64,000 nucleotides of DNA from Vannielia litorea. Lineage in GTDB: Bacteria > Pseudomonadota > Alphaproteobacteria > Rhodobacterales > Rhodobacteraceae. The notes below the pieces were generated by a model. It worked only from the letters and a program-made list of their open reading frames with translations, ran no database searches and had not been told where the DNA came from. Position numbers and translations under genes: made by a program. The stretch lies in NCBI RefSeq assembly GCF_900142295.1, contig NZ_FSRL01000001.1, forward strand, positions 248,001 through 312,000. The letters run 5' to 3'. Shown here piece after piece: positions 1 to 8,171 of this stretch (position 1 is its first letter; the number at the start of each line of letters is the position of its first letter).

Positions 1-345
1 GACCAGAAAGAGCATCAGCAGCCCGGCCCCGGCAAAGCGCATCCGTGCCAGCGCGTAGCCGGCGAGCGACGACAGCACGAGGGTGATGACCGTGACCGTG
101 CAGGCGATGTAGATCGAGTTGAAATACTGCCGCGCGAAGGGCTGGTAGGTGAAGACCTCGAGGTAGTTGCCCCAGCGCCAGGTGTCGGGGATCAGGCTGA
201 GCTGGCCGAAGATCTCGGTGGCCGACTTGAAGCCCGAGGAGATCATCCACAGGAACGGAAAGACGAAGGGCACCGCCACCACGCCGAGCGAGAGCGCCCA
301 GCAGATCCGGGTGACGGTGCGGCTCTGGCTGCGGGTGAGGGCCAT
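1..345 (-). CDS. Sugar ABC transporter permease, MalG/UgpE type (partial)
   Basis: The 5' part of an inner-membrane permease running off the left edge. The N-terminus (MALTRSQSRTVTR) is followed by a hydrophobic helix, then by the periplasmic stretch with a SLIPDTWRWGNY motif and a second helix, as in the second permease of CUT1 carbohydrate importers. Its ATG overlaps the stop of the upstream permease by one base (TGATG), so the two are translationally coupled. Together with the upstream permease and binding protein it would form an importer whose ATPase is presumably beyond the edge. The substrate is unknown; the neighbouring catabolic enzymes suggest a sugar or sugar acid. Confidence 0.85.
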   Translation of the reverse strand, partial: MALTRSQSRTVTRICWALSLGVVAVPFVFPFLWMISSGFKSATEIFGQLSLIPDTWRWGNYLEVFTYQPFARQYFNSIYIACTVTVITLVLSSLAGYALARMRFAGAGLLMLFLV

Positions 346-1274
346 CAGGAGGAGCCTTTCTGCCGCAGCAGCAGCTGCACGATGGTGAGCGCCAGCACGA
401 TGACGAACATGATGATCGCCAGCGCCGCGGCATAGCCGATGTTGAAGAACTCGAAGGCCTGTTCGTAGATGTAATAGGCCAGCACCAGCGTGCCGTTCTC
501 GGGGCCGCCGCCTGTCATCAGGTAGATGTGGTCGAAGACCTTGAAGGAGCCGATGGTGGTGATGACCATGATGATGAGCGTGGTCGGCGCCAGCAGCGGC
601 CAGGTGACCATGCGGAAGATCTGCCAGCCGTTCGCGCCCTCGAGGCGGGCGGCCTCCTCGTAGTCGCGCGGCACGGCCTGCAGGGCGGCGATGTAGAGGA
701 TCATGTTGAGCCCGACCATCTTGATGACGCGGGTGACGATCACGGCAAACATCGCCCAGTTGGGCTCGCGCAGCCAGTTGGGGCCGTCGATGCCGATGGT
801 GGCGAGCATCTGGTTGACCGCGCCGGCCTCGCCCTGCAGCAGGAACTTCCAGACGATGGCCCAGGCCACGGCGGAGGTGATGACGGGGGCAAAGAAGACG
901 GTGCGAAAGAACACCACGCCCCGGCCCGGCCGGCAGAGCGCCATGGCCAGCGCGAGGGCCAGGGCCATGTTCAGCGGCACGAGCCCTGCGGCGAAGATCA
1001 CCGAGTTGCGGATGACATGCCAGAAATCGGGGTTGTCGCGCAGGGCGTTGGTGTAATTGGCCAGCCCGACATAGGTGCTCTTCTGGCTCAGCAGGTTCCA
1101 CTCGGTGAGCGAGTAGAAGACGACGGCAATGAGCGGGCCGAGAAAGAAGATCAGAAAGCCGATGAGGGTGGGGCTGACGAAGAGCCAGCCCTCGATCGCC
1201 TCGCGCCGGCGGAGGGTGAGCCACGGCGCGCGGGGTTTGCGCGCCGTGGTCTCGGAGGTTTGGGTCACGGCCAT
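345..1274 (-). CDS. Sugar ABC transporter permease, MalF/UgpA type
   Basis: A 309-residue inner-membrane protein of usual length for the first permease of a CUT1 importer. A basic N-terminal tail is followed by about six hydrophobic segments, and the cytoplasmic EAA loop is visible near residue 208 (DYEEAARLEGANGWQIF), the contact site for the ATPase. It lies 11 bp downstream of the binding-protein gene and overlaps the next permease by one base, so it sits in the middle of a minus-strand importer operon. The membrane role is well supported; the substrate cannot be read from the sequence. Confidence 0.92.
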   Translation of the reverse strand: MAVTQTSETTARKPRAPWLTLRRREAIEGWLFVSPTLIGFLIFFLGPLIAVVFYSLTEWNLLSQKSTYVGLANYTNALRDNPDFWHVIRNSVIFAAGLVPLNMALALALAMALCRPGRGVVFFRTVFFAPVITSAVAWAIVWKFLLQGEAGAVNQMLATIGIDGPNWLREPNWAMFAVIVTRVIKMVGLNMILYIAALQAVPRDYEEAARLEGANGWQIFRMVTWPLLAPTTLIIMVITTIGSFKVFDHIYLMTGGGPENGTLVLAYYIYEQAFEFFNIGYAAALAIIMFVIVLALTIVQLLLRQKGSS

Positions 1275-1285
1275 CTAGCGGGCGC

Positions 1286-2524
1286 TCACAGGTTGCCCTG
1301 GATCGCGTCGCAGACGGCGTCGAGCGAGGCCTGCACGTCGGCATCGGCACGCCAGAGCGCATCGAACCTGGGCTTCAGCGCCGCGCCGATCTGCGGGCTG
1401 TTCTGGTGGCTCGGCAGCACGTTGCCCTCCTCGATGGCGGCAGAGACATTGGCCATCTGCTCGGCGGGGATGAGCTTGTTGGCCTCGGTGAAGGCGGCGC
1501 TCCCCAGCACCGACTTGCGCGCCGGCGGGAAGAACTGCGCCATGACCGCCACGTTCTCGGCATTGGTCATATGGGCAATGAACGCCTTGGCCAGCTCCGG
1601 CTGGTCGCTCTCGGAGAACACCACGAGCCCGGCCTGCCCGATGATCGGCGAGGCGCCGGCGGGGCCGGTGGGCAGCGGCGCGATGCCCCAGTTGAAGCCC
1701 GCCTCCGCCATCCGCGAGGCGCGGCTGATCTGGTTGATCGTCATCGCCGCGCCGCCCGAGAAGTAATCGCCCTGCTCGCCCGGCGGCACGATCGAGCCAT
1801 CCTCGAAGACCATCTCGTGGAGCTGGGTGATCGCGGCCACGGCCTCGGGCTTGTTGAAGCCGCATTCGCCGTCCTTCCAGGCGTAGCCGCCATAGGCGCG
1901 GATCGGCGGCATGATCGCATGCATGATCCGCGTGTCGTAGCCCTGGCCGTCCTTGAACTCGAAGCCGTAGGGCGCGCCCGAGTCCTTCAGCGCCTTCGCC
2001 ACCTCGCGGAACTTGTCCATGTCCCACTCGCCCTTGGCGGCGAGCGCCAGCGGGTCTTCGAGCCCGGCGGCGTCGAACATGTCCTTGTTGTAGTAGATCA
2101 TGAAGGGCGAGGTGGAGAAGGGAACGCCGTAGATCGCGTCGCCGTCCTTCCAGAGGCCCATCGCCGGCTCGGAGAAGTCGGCGAGGTCGTAGCCCTCGGC
2201 GGCCTCCAGCGCGGGTGTCAGCTCCTGCACCGCACCGGCGGCGACGAAGGCGGGCATGCTGTCTTCGAACATCCAGCCCAGATCGGGCGGGTTGCCGCCG
2301 GCGAGCTGGAAGGTGAGCTTCTGGATGTAGTCGCCCGCCGGGATCGTCTCGAAGGTGACGGTGGCCTCGGGGTGGGACGCCTTGAAGCTCTCGGCGATGC
2401 CGTTGAGCATGGCGAGGTGGGCGTCGTTGCCCGTCCACACGGTGAAGCGCAGCTCCTCGGCGGCCAGTGGGGCGGCCAGCACCAGCGCGATGGCTGTGGC
2501 CGACAGGCTCTTTCTCAGTGTCAT
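1286..2524 (-). CDS. Extracellular sugar-binding protein of an ABC importer
   Basis: A 412-residue solute-binding protein. Residues 1-22 are a classical signal peptide (MTLRKSLSATAIALVLAAPL then AAE), so the mature protein is periplasmic. The rest has the family-1 extracellular solute-binding pattern: VTFETIPAGDY early, a YYNKDMFDAAGL segment near residue 150, and a GGAAMTINQ loop. The start is set by a GGGAGG ribosome site seven bases upstream. It is the first importer gene, 42 bp after the SDR gene, and should deliver the substrate to the two permeases. Substrate unresolved. Confidence 0.92.
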   Translation of the reverse strand: MTLRKSLSATAIALVLAAPLAAEELRFTVWTGNDAHLAMLNGIAESFKASHPEATVTFETIPAGDYIQKLTFQLAGGNPPDLGWMFEDSMPAFVAAGAVQELTPALEAAEGYDLADFSEPAMGLWKDGDAIYGVPFSTSPFMIYYNKDMFDAAGLEDPLALAAKGEWDMDKFREVAKALKDSGAPYGFEFKDGQGYDTRIMHAIMPPIRAYGGYAWKDGECGFNKPEAVAAITQLHEMVFEDGSIVPPGEQGDYFSGGAAMTINQISRASRMAEAGFNWGIAPLPTGPAGASPIIGQAGLVVFSESDQPELAKAFIAHMTNAENVAVMAQFFPPARKSVLGSAAFTEANKLIPAEQMANVSAAIEEGNVLPSHQNSPQIGAALKPRFDALWRADADVQASLDAVCDAIQGNL

Positions 2525-2566
2525 GGTTTCCTCCCTTGAAATGTTGGTCTTCCGGTCTTGTCGTCG

Positions 2567-3352
2567 TCAGCTTGGCCCCGGCAGCGCGGACATCGCGTCG
2601 CCGATGCCCCACCCGCCATCGACCGGGATGTCGGCCCCGGTGATGTAGCCGCCGCCGTCGGAACAGAGCATGAGCACCGGCGGCACGATGTCTTCAGGGG
2701 TGCCGGGGCGCGCGGCGGGGATCTTGGCGGTGACGGCGGCCACGAAGGCCGGGTCGTTGTAGCGGTCGGCCATGCGTTCGGTGCGGATCGCGCCGGGCGA
2801 GACGGCGTTGAGCGTGACCCCCTGCGCCGCCACCTCGCGCGCCAGCGCACGCAGGGCGGTGAGCTGGGCCGATTTCATCGCGGCATAGGCCAGGGTCTCG
2901 GCCCGAGGACGGGCCTGCATGATCGAGCCGAGGCAGACCACGCGCCCCCAGCCCCGCGCAGCCATGCCCGGCACGAGACCCTGCAGGAGCGCGATGAGCG
3001 ACAGGAAGTTGGCCTGCACATGGGCCTGCACGGTCTCGGCGGGCAGGGTCTCCCAGGGGCCGCGGCGCTCGATGGCGGCATTGGCGATGAAGATGTCGAC
3101 CGGGTGCCCTTCGAGCGTGTCCAGCAGCGCCGCAGCCGCACCCGGCGCGGTGAAATCCCCGGTGACGATCCGGGCCTCGCGGCCCAGTCCGCCGATCTGC
3201 CGGGCGACTTCATCGGCCGCCTCCGGCTGGCCGTGGTGATGCAGAACCAGATCGGCGCCCGCACCGGCCAGCCCGAGGGCGATGGCCCGTCCGATGCCGG
3301 AGCTTGCGCCGGTCACCAGCGCCCTGCGGCCGGTGAGGGAGCCCCCGGTCAC
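2567..3352 (-). CDS. Short-chain dehydrogenase/reductase (SDR)
   Basis: A 261-residue classical SDR. The nucleotide-binding TGASSGIG motif is at about residue 14, an NAA motif lies mid-protein (IANAAIERRG), the catalytic Tyr-Lys is in YAAMK with the Ser upstream in GSIMQ, and the C-terminus has the usual PVDGGW ending. The chosen start is GTG at 3352-3350, which overlaps the regulator stop by four bases (GTGA); without it no well-placed start exists. It probably oxidises or reduces an intermediate of the pathway served by the adjacent importer and the racemase-family enzymes. The exact substrate is unknown. Confidence 0.88.
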   Translation of the reverse strand: MTGGSLTGRRALVTGASSGIGRAIALGLAGAGADLVLHHHGQPEAADEVARQIGGLGREARIVTGDFTAPGAAAALLDTLEGHPVDIFIANAAIERRGPWETLPAETVQAHVQANFLSLIALLQGLVPGMAARGWGRVVCLGSIMQARPRAETLAYAAMKSAQLTALRALAREVAAQGVTLNAVSPGAIRTERMADRYNDPAFVAAVTAKIPAARPGTPEDIVPPVLMLCSDGGGYITGADIPVDGGWGIGDAMSALPGPS

Positions 3353-4110
3353 GCCCGTGGGCCTCCGGGCCCGGGGTCGCCGGCCACCTCGAGCGAGGCG
3401 AGGTCTGCGGCCTCGTAATGCGCCTCGATGCTGGCGCGGGCGGCCTCCACCGCGCCGGCGCGGATGGCCTCCAGCACCGCCTCGTGCCGCGCGATGGTGT
3501 GCTCCCAATCGGCCTTCGTGCGGTTGGAGCGGCGCGAGAACAGCTCCGACACCTCGCGCTGGATCGAGCCGAGGCCCTCCATCTGCACCTTGATCATGCT
3601 GTTGCCGGTGGCCGCCGCCATGCCGAGGTGAAAGGCGATGTCGCATTCGGTAAAGCCGCCCGGCTCGAGAATGGTCTCGCGCATCAGCTGCGTGGCCTCC
3701 TCCATCCGGGCAATCCCCTCCGGCGCGCGGCGCTCGGCGGCGAGCTGGGCGATGCCGGTCTCGACCACGCGGCGCATCTCGTTGGCCTCGCGCAGGCGCT
3801 TGAGGCTGGAGCGCACGGCATAGCCGTAGAACCTGTCGAGCGGTTCGCCGTTCAGCGCCTTGGCGCGGGCCACCTTGCCCTGTTGGGTGTGGATCAGCCC
3901 CACGCCCGCCAGCTGGCGCAGCGCCTCGCGGGCGATGGGCTTGGAGATGCCGAACTCCCTGGCGATCTCGCCTTCCGAGGGCAGCGCCTCGCCCGGCGCG
4001 ATCCGGCCTTCCAGCAACGCCCCGGCGATGGATTGCGACACCGCATCGGCCAGCCGCCCGGTAGGGGGCATCGCTTCGAAAAGGGCTTCGGACTTCCGCT
4101 TGTCGATCAT
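3349..4110 (-). CDS. GntR-family transcription regulator with FCD ligand domain
   Basis: A 253-residue FadR-subfamily regulator. Residues about 15-80 form the winged helix (EGRIAPGEALPSEGEIAREF, then ISKPIAREALRQL); the rest is an all-helical FCD domain with the metal/ligand residues D and H of the DIAFHLGMAAATGN segment and a later H in WEHTIARHEAV. Such proteins bind sugar acids or related carboxylates. It stands at the head of the minus-strand operon, divergent from the racemase-family genes. A CAACTA-N7-TAGTTG repeat in the gap is its likely operator. It probably represses both directions until ligand is present. Confidence 0.9.
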   Translation of the reverse strand: MIDKRKSEALFEAMPPTGRLADAVSQSIAGALLEGRIAPGEALPSEGEIAREFGISKPIAREALRQLAGVGLIHTQQGKVARAKALNGEPLDRFYGYAVRSSLKRLREANEMRRVVETGIAQLAAERRAPEGIARMEEATQLMRETILEPGGFTECDIAFHLGMAAATGNSMIKVQMEGLGSIQREVSELFSRRSNRTKADWEHTIARHEAVLEAIRAGAVEAARASIEAHYEAADLASLEVAGDPGPGGPRA

Positions 4111-4159
4111 CTCGGCCTCTCGCTGTTGGAGTGACGTTAGGCGAGGCCTCCCAACTTAG

Positions 4160-4178
4160 CAACTAGGTTTTTTAGTTG
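4160..4178. promoter_or_regulatory. Candidate GntR operator, CAACTA-N7-TAGTTG
   Basis: Perfect six-base arms (4160-4165 and 4173-4178) around a T-rich spacer, in the 129-bp gap between the divergent GntR gene and the first racemase-family gene. FadR-type regulators bind short palindromes in such positions. The assignment to this regulator is inference from position. Confidence 0.5.
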
Positions 4179-4239
4179 TTATGTTTTTCAAATCTGCTAC
4201 CCCTTGCCGGAGATCGGATGCGACGGAGGAGCACAGCGC

Positions 4240-5367
4240 ATGGCGGGCGAAGGGGATCACAAGATCTCGGAAATAAGGGTTTTTCCGCTGGTTCAGCGGC
4301 TGCCCCAGCCGACGCGCACCTCCTGGGGCACCTACGACTCGGTCTCGATCCTGCTGGTCGAGGTGCGCACCTCCTCCGGGCTATCGGGCGTGGGCGAGGC
4401 GCTGGCGCGATTCGCCCCGCAGGGCTACGCCGAGCTGATCGAAAGCGCCCTCGCGCCCCGGCTGCTGGGCCGGGATGCCACCGCCATCTCCGCCCGCTGG
4501 GCCGACATGCGCCGCGCCCTCTCGGGCCGCGCGGGCGGCATGCTGATCGAGGCGATCTCGGCCGTCGACATCGCGCTCTGGGACATCCTGGGCAAGGCGG
4601 CCGACCTGCCGGTCTGGCAATTGCTGGGCGGTGTCGGGCGCAGCCATGTGCCGGTCTACGGTGCCTCGATCCGCTGGGGCGACGATGCGCAGGCCGATGC
4701 CGATGTGGAGGCCATGCTGGCCCGCGGCCTCACCGACATGAAGGTCAAGATCGGCGGCCCGGTGGAGGCCGCCTGCGCCCGCATCGCGCGGGTTCGCGCA
4801 AGGGCCGGGGCGGAGATCACCCTCACCGCCGATGCCAATTGGGCCTACAGCCTCGACGAGGCCGTGCAGGTCGCCCGCGCGCTCGAAACCCACGGCTATG
4901 CCTGGTTCGAAGAGCCGCTGCGCCCCGAGGACGAAGCGGGCTACCGCAGCCTGCACCGCCACACCAGCGTGCCGCTCGCGGCGGGCGAGAGCAACTATAC
5001 CCTCGACCAGGCCATGCCGCTCGTCCGCGACCGGGTGCTCTCGGTCCTTCAGCCGAATGTCACCCGGTCCGGCGGGATCACCGAGGCCCGCCGCATGGCC
5101 GAACTGGCCGCGATGCATGACATCGCCTATGCGCCGCATGTCGGCATGTCGGGCATCGTCTGCGAGGTGGCGAGCCTGCACCTGGGCGCGGCCATGCCCA
5201 ACACCCGCACCATGGAATGCGCCGCCAGTCCCAATCTCTTCCGCGACGGGCTGGCCGATATCGTCCCCGGCCACGCGCGCATCGAGAACGGCCGTGTCGC
5301 CGTGCCCAACGGGCCGGGGCTGGGCCTCACCCTCGACTGGGACGCGGTCAAGGAGCTTGCGGCATGA
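4240..5367 (+). CDS. Mandelate racemase/muconate lactonizing enzyme family protein (copy 1)
   Basis: A 375-residue enolase-superfamily enzyme. Visible catalytic parts are the Lys pair in MKVKIGG (about residue 168), metal ligands in DANWAY, WFEEPL and AAGESN, and the His in APHVGMSG, all in family order and spacing. These enzymes abstract a proton alpha to a carboxylate (racemase, dehydratase or cycloisomerase). The start at 4240 is preferred over 4204 because GGAGGAG lies ten bases upstream. It overlaps copy 2 by four bases (ATGA). With the importer and SDR it suggests sugar-acid catabolism; the actual reaction is not readable. Confidence 0.9.
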   Translation: MAGEGDHKISEIRVFPLVQRLPQPTRTSWGTYDSVSILLVEVRTSSGLSGVGEALARFAPQGYAELIESALAPRLLGRDATAISARWADMRRALSGRAGGMLIEAISAVDIALWDILGKAADLPVWQLLGGVGRSHVPVYGASIRWGDDAQADADVEAMLARGLTDMKVKIGGPVEAACARIARVRARAGAEITLTADANWAYSLDEAVQVARALETHGYAWFEEPLRPEDEAGYRSLHRHTSVPLAAGESNYTLDQAMPLVRDRVLSVLQPNVTRSGGITEARRMAELAAMHDIAYAPHVGMSGIVCEVASLHLGAAMPNTRTMECAASPNLFRDGLADIVPGHARIENGRVAVPNGPGLGLTLDWDAVKELAA

Positions 5368-6485
5368 GCGACGCCACGATCACCGATGTCATTGCCCATC
5401 CGCTGACCCAGCAGATGCGGCGGCCCACCGTCACCTCCTGGGGCACCTACAGCGAGGTGTCGATGGTGCTGGTGGAGGTTCGCACCGATGCGGGCATCAC
5501 CGGCGTGGGCGAGACCCTCGCCCGCTTTGCCCCCAGAGCCTATGCCGAGGTGATCGAGACCTTGCTCAAGCCCCGGCTCCTCGGCCGGCCCGTCGCCGAC
5601 ATCGCGGCCCACTGGCAGCAGATGCGCCGCGCCCTCTCGGGCCGCGCGGGTGGCATGCTGATCGAGGCGATCGCGGGCGTGGACATCGCGCTGTGGGACA
5701 TCATGGGCAAGCGCGCGGGTCTGCCGCTGGCCACCCTCCTCGGCGGCTGCAACCGCAGCGAGATCGACGTTTATGCCGCGGCGGTGAACTGGGGCGACGA
5801 CGCCCAGGCCGATGCGGAGCTGGAGCGCTTCATCTCGCGCGGGTTCCCCCGGATCAAGGTCAAGATGGCCCGCCCGGTGAAGGAGGCCTGCCGCCGGATC
5901 GAGCGGATGCGGCAGCGCGCCGGTGACGGCATCGAGCTTTGCGTGGATGCCAACTGGGCCTATGGGCTCGACGAGGCCATCGAGGTGGGCCGGGCGCTCG
6001 CGGCCAACGGGTACTTCTGGTTCGAGGAGCCGCTGCGGCCCGAGGACGAGCAGGGCTACGAGCAGCTGCGCGCCCGCTGCGACGTGCCGCTGGCGGCGGG
6101 GGAGAGCAACTACACCGTCGACCAGGCCATGCGGCTGGTGAGCAACCGCACGCTGTCGATCCTGCAACCCGATGTCGCCCGCGCCGGCGGCGTGACAGAG
6201 ACCCGGCGCATGGCCCTGCTCGCTGGGGCGCATGACGTGGGCTACGCCCCGCACATCGGCATGTCGGGCATCGTCTGCGAGACCGCGAGCGTGCACCTCT
6301 CGGCGGCCATGCCGAACTTCCGGGTGATGGAATGCGAGGGCGACGAGAGCCCCTTCAAGGTGGATATCGCCGATCTCAAGCCCGGGTGCCTGCGCCAGCA
6401 GAACGGCACGCTCGACGTGCCGCGCGGGCCGGGCCTGGGCCTCGAGATTGACTGGGACGCGGTGGCACACCTGCGCAGCAACTAG
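5364..6485 (+). CDS. Mandelate racemase/muconate lactonizing enzyme family protein (copy 2)
   Basis: A 373-residue paralogue of the gene just upstream, collinear over its whole length and sharing long identical stretches (RRALSGRAGGMLIEAI, APH-GMSGIVCE). The catalytic set is intact: KVKMA, DANWAY, WFEEPL, AAGESN and APHIGMSG. The ATG overlaps the previous stop. Differences lie in the N-terminal capping domain (PTVTSWGTYSEVS) and the far C-terminus, which determine specificity in this superfamily, so the two copies may act on different epimers or successive substrates. Confidence 0.9.
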   Translation: MSDATITDVIAHPLTQQMRRPTVTSWGTYSEVSMVLVEVRTDAGITGVGETLARFAPRAYAEVIETLLKPRLLGRPVADIAAHWQQMRRALSGRAGGMLIEAIAGVDIALWDIMGKRAGLPLATLLGGCNRSEIDVYAAAVNWGDDAQADAELERFISRGFPRIKVKMARPVKEACRRIERMRQRAGDGIELCVDANWAYGLDEAIEVGRALAANGYFWFEEPLRPEDEQGYEQLRARCDVPLAAGESNYTVDQAMRLVSNRTLSILQPDVARAGGVTETRRMALLAGAHDVGYAPHIGMSGIVCETASVHLSAAMPNFRVMECEGDESPFKVDIADLKPGCLRQQNGTLDVPRGPGLGLEIDWDAVAHLRSN

Positions 6486-6524
6486 AAACGGCGCCCCGGC
6501 CGGGGCAAGGAAGGACGCGATGCA

Positions 6525-7409
6525 ATGACAGACCAGACCGAGGCCATCCGGCAGGGGATGCTGCTGGCCAACCCGCAGCTCAGCCGGTTCGACCCGATGC
6601 GCCGGATCATCTGCCACGACGACTTCAGCCGCGGGCATTGCGGCTGGTCGCAGCTGGTGGGCAACTACGAGGGCAGCCTTGACACCATGCTGCCCGGCTA
6701 CGCCCAGCACACCAGCGCCATGCTCTCCACCCTGGCCCATTGGGATGCGGGCTCCCACGGCGGCTACGACAGCTCCTATGCCCTCAAGATCGCCACCCGC
6801 CCGCGCCCCGGCGCGCAGAACGTGGCAATCAAGCGGCTGACCATGCGCCACCGCGGGCCGATCCGCTTTGAGGCCTATGTGACCTGCAAGCCCGAGGCCA
6901 CCGAGCTTCGGCTGGGCGACAATGACGTGCGCTCCTGGGGCTTTCTCTTCGACCTTCAGGCGGGCGACAAGGTGGCCGAGCGGCGGGTCATGCCGCACCT
7001 GCGCTTTCTCAACGCCGACCAGGGCGAGACCCTGCGCAAGTGGCAATACAAGCCCGGGCAGACCCGGTTCACCGACATCGGCAGCGAGAAGAAGACCGCA
7101 AGCCACTATCACCTCTCGCCCGATGGCTGGGTGGACCTGCCGGGCGGCGACCAGCTGATGTGCTACAACGAGATCGCGACCAAGGTGAACTGGCACTACA
7201 TGTGCTTCGATTTCGACCTCGAGACGATGCGCCCCCTGGCGTTTCGGGTGAACGACCGGGAGTTCGACGTGACGGGCTTCGAGTCGATCGAGATCCCCGC
7301 CATGCCGAACCTCTGGAACATGCTCAACTTCGCCTTCTTCGTGGAGACGGACGCCGCAAAGCGGGCGTTTCTCTACATCGATTCGGTCTGCATTTCGGGG
7401 GATTTCTGA
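6525..7409 (+). CDS. Conserved hypothetical protein, DUF6772-like
   Basis: A 294-residue soluble protein with no signal peptide and no catalytic motif that I recognise. It is rich in Trp, Tyr and His (CGWSQLVGNYEG, YDSSYALKIATRP, KVNWHYMCFDFDL), a composition typical of beta-sandwich carbohydrate-binding folds. I recall similar proteins (DUF6772) next to sugar-acid enzymes, but this is recollection and not a search. It lies 39 bp after the racemase-family pair and overlaps the next small gene by one base, so it belongs to the same operon. Confidence 0.7.
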   Translation: MTDQTEAIRQGMLLANPQLSRFDPMRRIICHDDFSRGHCGWSQLVGNYEGSLDTMLPGYAQHTSAMLSTLAHWDAGSHGGYDSSYALKIATRPRPGAQNVAIKRLTMRHRGPIRFEAYVTCKPEATELRLGDNDVRSWGFLFDLQAGDKVAERRVMPHLRFLNADQGETLRKWQYKPGQTRFTDIGSEKKTASHYHLSPDGWVDLPGGDQLMCYNEIATKVNWHYMCFDFDLETMRPLAFRVNDREFDVTGFESIEIPAMPNLWNMLNFAFFVETDAAKRAFLYIDSVCISGDF

Positions 7410-7741
7410 TGCTGCCCGAGAACATCACCGCAATTCTGGCCCGCAACGAACGCTGGGAGGGCGCGGCGGCGACCGAGCCTTTCGAGGCCGGATGGGCGCG
7501 CGAGGCCGTGCTCTTCGTCCGCTCGCTGAAGGCCCCCGAGGGCGCGCAGCCCGCGCTGAGGGTGCAGATCTCGCCCGACGGGATGCACTGGCTCGACGAG
7601 GGCGCGACGGTGCAGGTGCCCGCCGAGGGCGCGCTTGCGGCGGTGCGGCTCGCGCACTTCGGCAACTGGCTGCGGCTGGCCGGCGATTTCGAGGCCGGAA
7701 GCGCCGCAACGGTGCTGGTTACCCTGCACCTGAAGGCCTGA
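7409..7741 (+). CDS. Small hypothetical protein in the catabolic operon
   Basis: A 110-residue protein whose ATG shares its A with the preceding stop (TGATG), indicating coupled translation. The sequence alternates hydrophobic and polar residues like a beta-sandwich (VRLAHFGNWLRLAGDFE near the end; LRVQISPDGMHWLDEG in the middle). There is no signal peptide or membrane segment. Function unknown; the coupling suggests it works with the preceding protein. Confidence 0.65.
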   Translation: MLPENITAILARNERWEGAAATEPFEAGWAREAVLFVRSLKAPEGAQPALRVQISPDGMHWLDEGATVQVPAEGALAAVRLAHFGNWLRLAGDFEAGSAATVLVTLHLKA

Positions 7742-7861
7742 GCGCCGCCCCTGCGATCGGCGTGCAGTCGGCCACTGCCCTGTCGGGACGCCGGTGACAC
7801 CCGATCGGCGGGAGATGGACGCCCGGCCAGCTTCTGCTGCCCGTTCAACTCCACCGCCGAG

Positions 7862-8155
7862 ATGCTGGAGCCGGTCTCCGCCGTCGACCGGCTTGAGCTG
7901 CGCAGCACCCCCGGCCTCTTCCACACCCAGATCGGCGAGGGAGGCAGCATCCGCGGGTGCGAGGCCCGCCCGACCCGGATCGGCGAGGTGCGGGTGGCCG
8001 ACAATCCGGGCCGCTGCGAGCCCGGCACCGGCGAGATGAACCACCCCGCCACTGTCCGCGCGCGCGACGTGATGGGCTACGCCTGCCTCTCGCGCCTGGC
8101 GGGCGACCCCGAGGCCGCGCCCGGGGCCTTCCGTGCCGCCTTCGGCCCGCAGTGA
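7862..8155 (+). pseudogene. Remnant of a hydroxypyruvate isomerase-like gene
   Basis: The frame encodes the C-terminal end of a TIM-barrel isomerase. The signature of the Hyi family, normally IGHxQxADxPGRHEPGTGEIN, appears as IGEVRVADNPGRCEPGTGEM, and FHTQIGEGGSIR matches the family YHxQIxEGxLIR step. Only about 98 residues remain of a usual 250-260, and the upstream 120 bp has no continuation that resembles the family. Two positions normally conserved are changed (His to Cys in PGRH; the Asp of DIYH lost). It looks like a decayed gene at the end of the catabolic operon. Confidence 0.6.
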
Positions 8156-8171
8156 GCCCGTCCGGCCCGGC

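Noticed and set aside
5127..7196. A 689-codon minus-strand frame
   Set aside because: It runs opposite to the second racemase-family gene and the DUF6772-like gene and has no recognisable domain or ribosome site.
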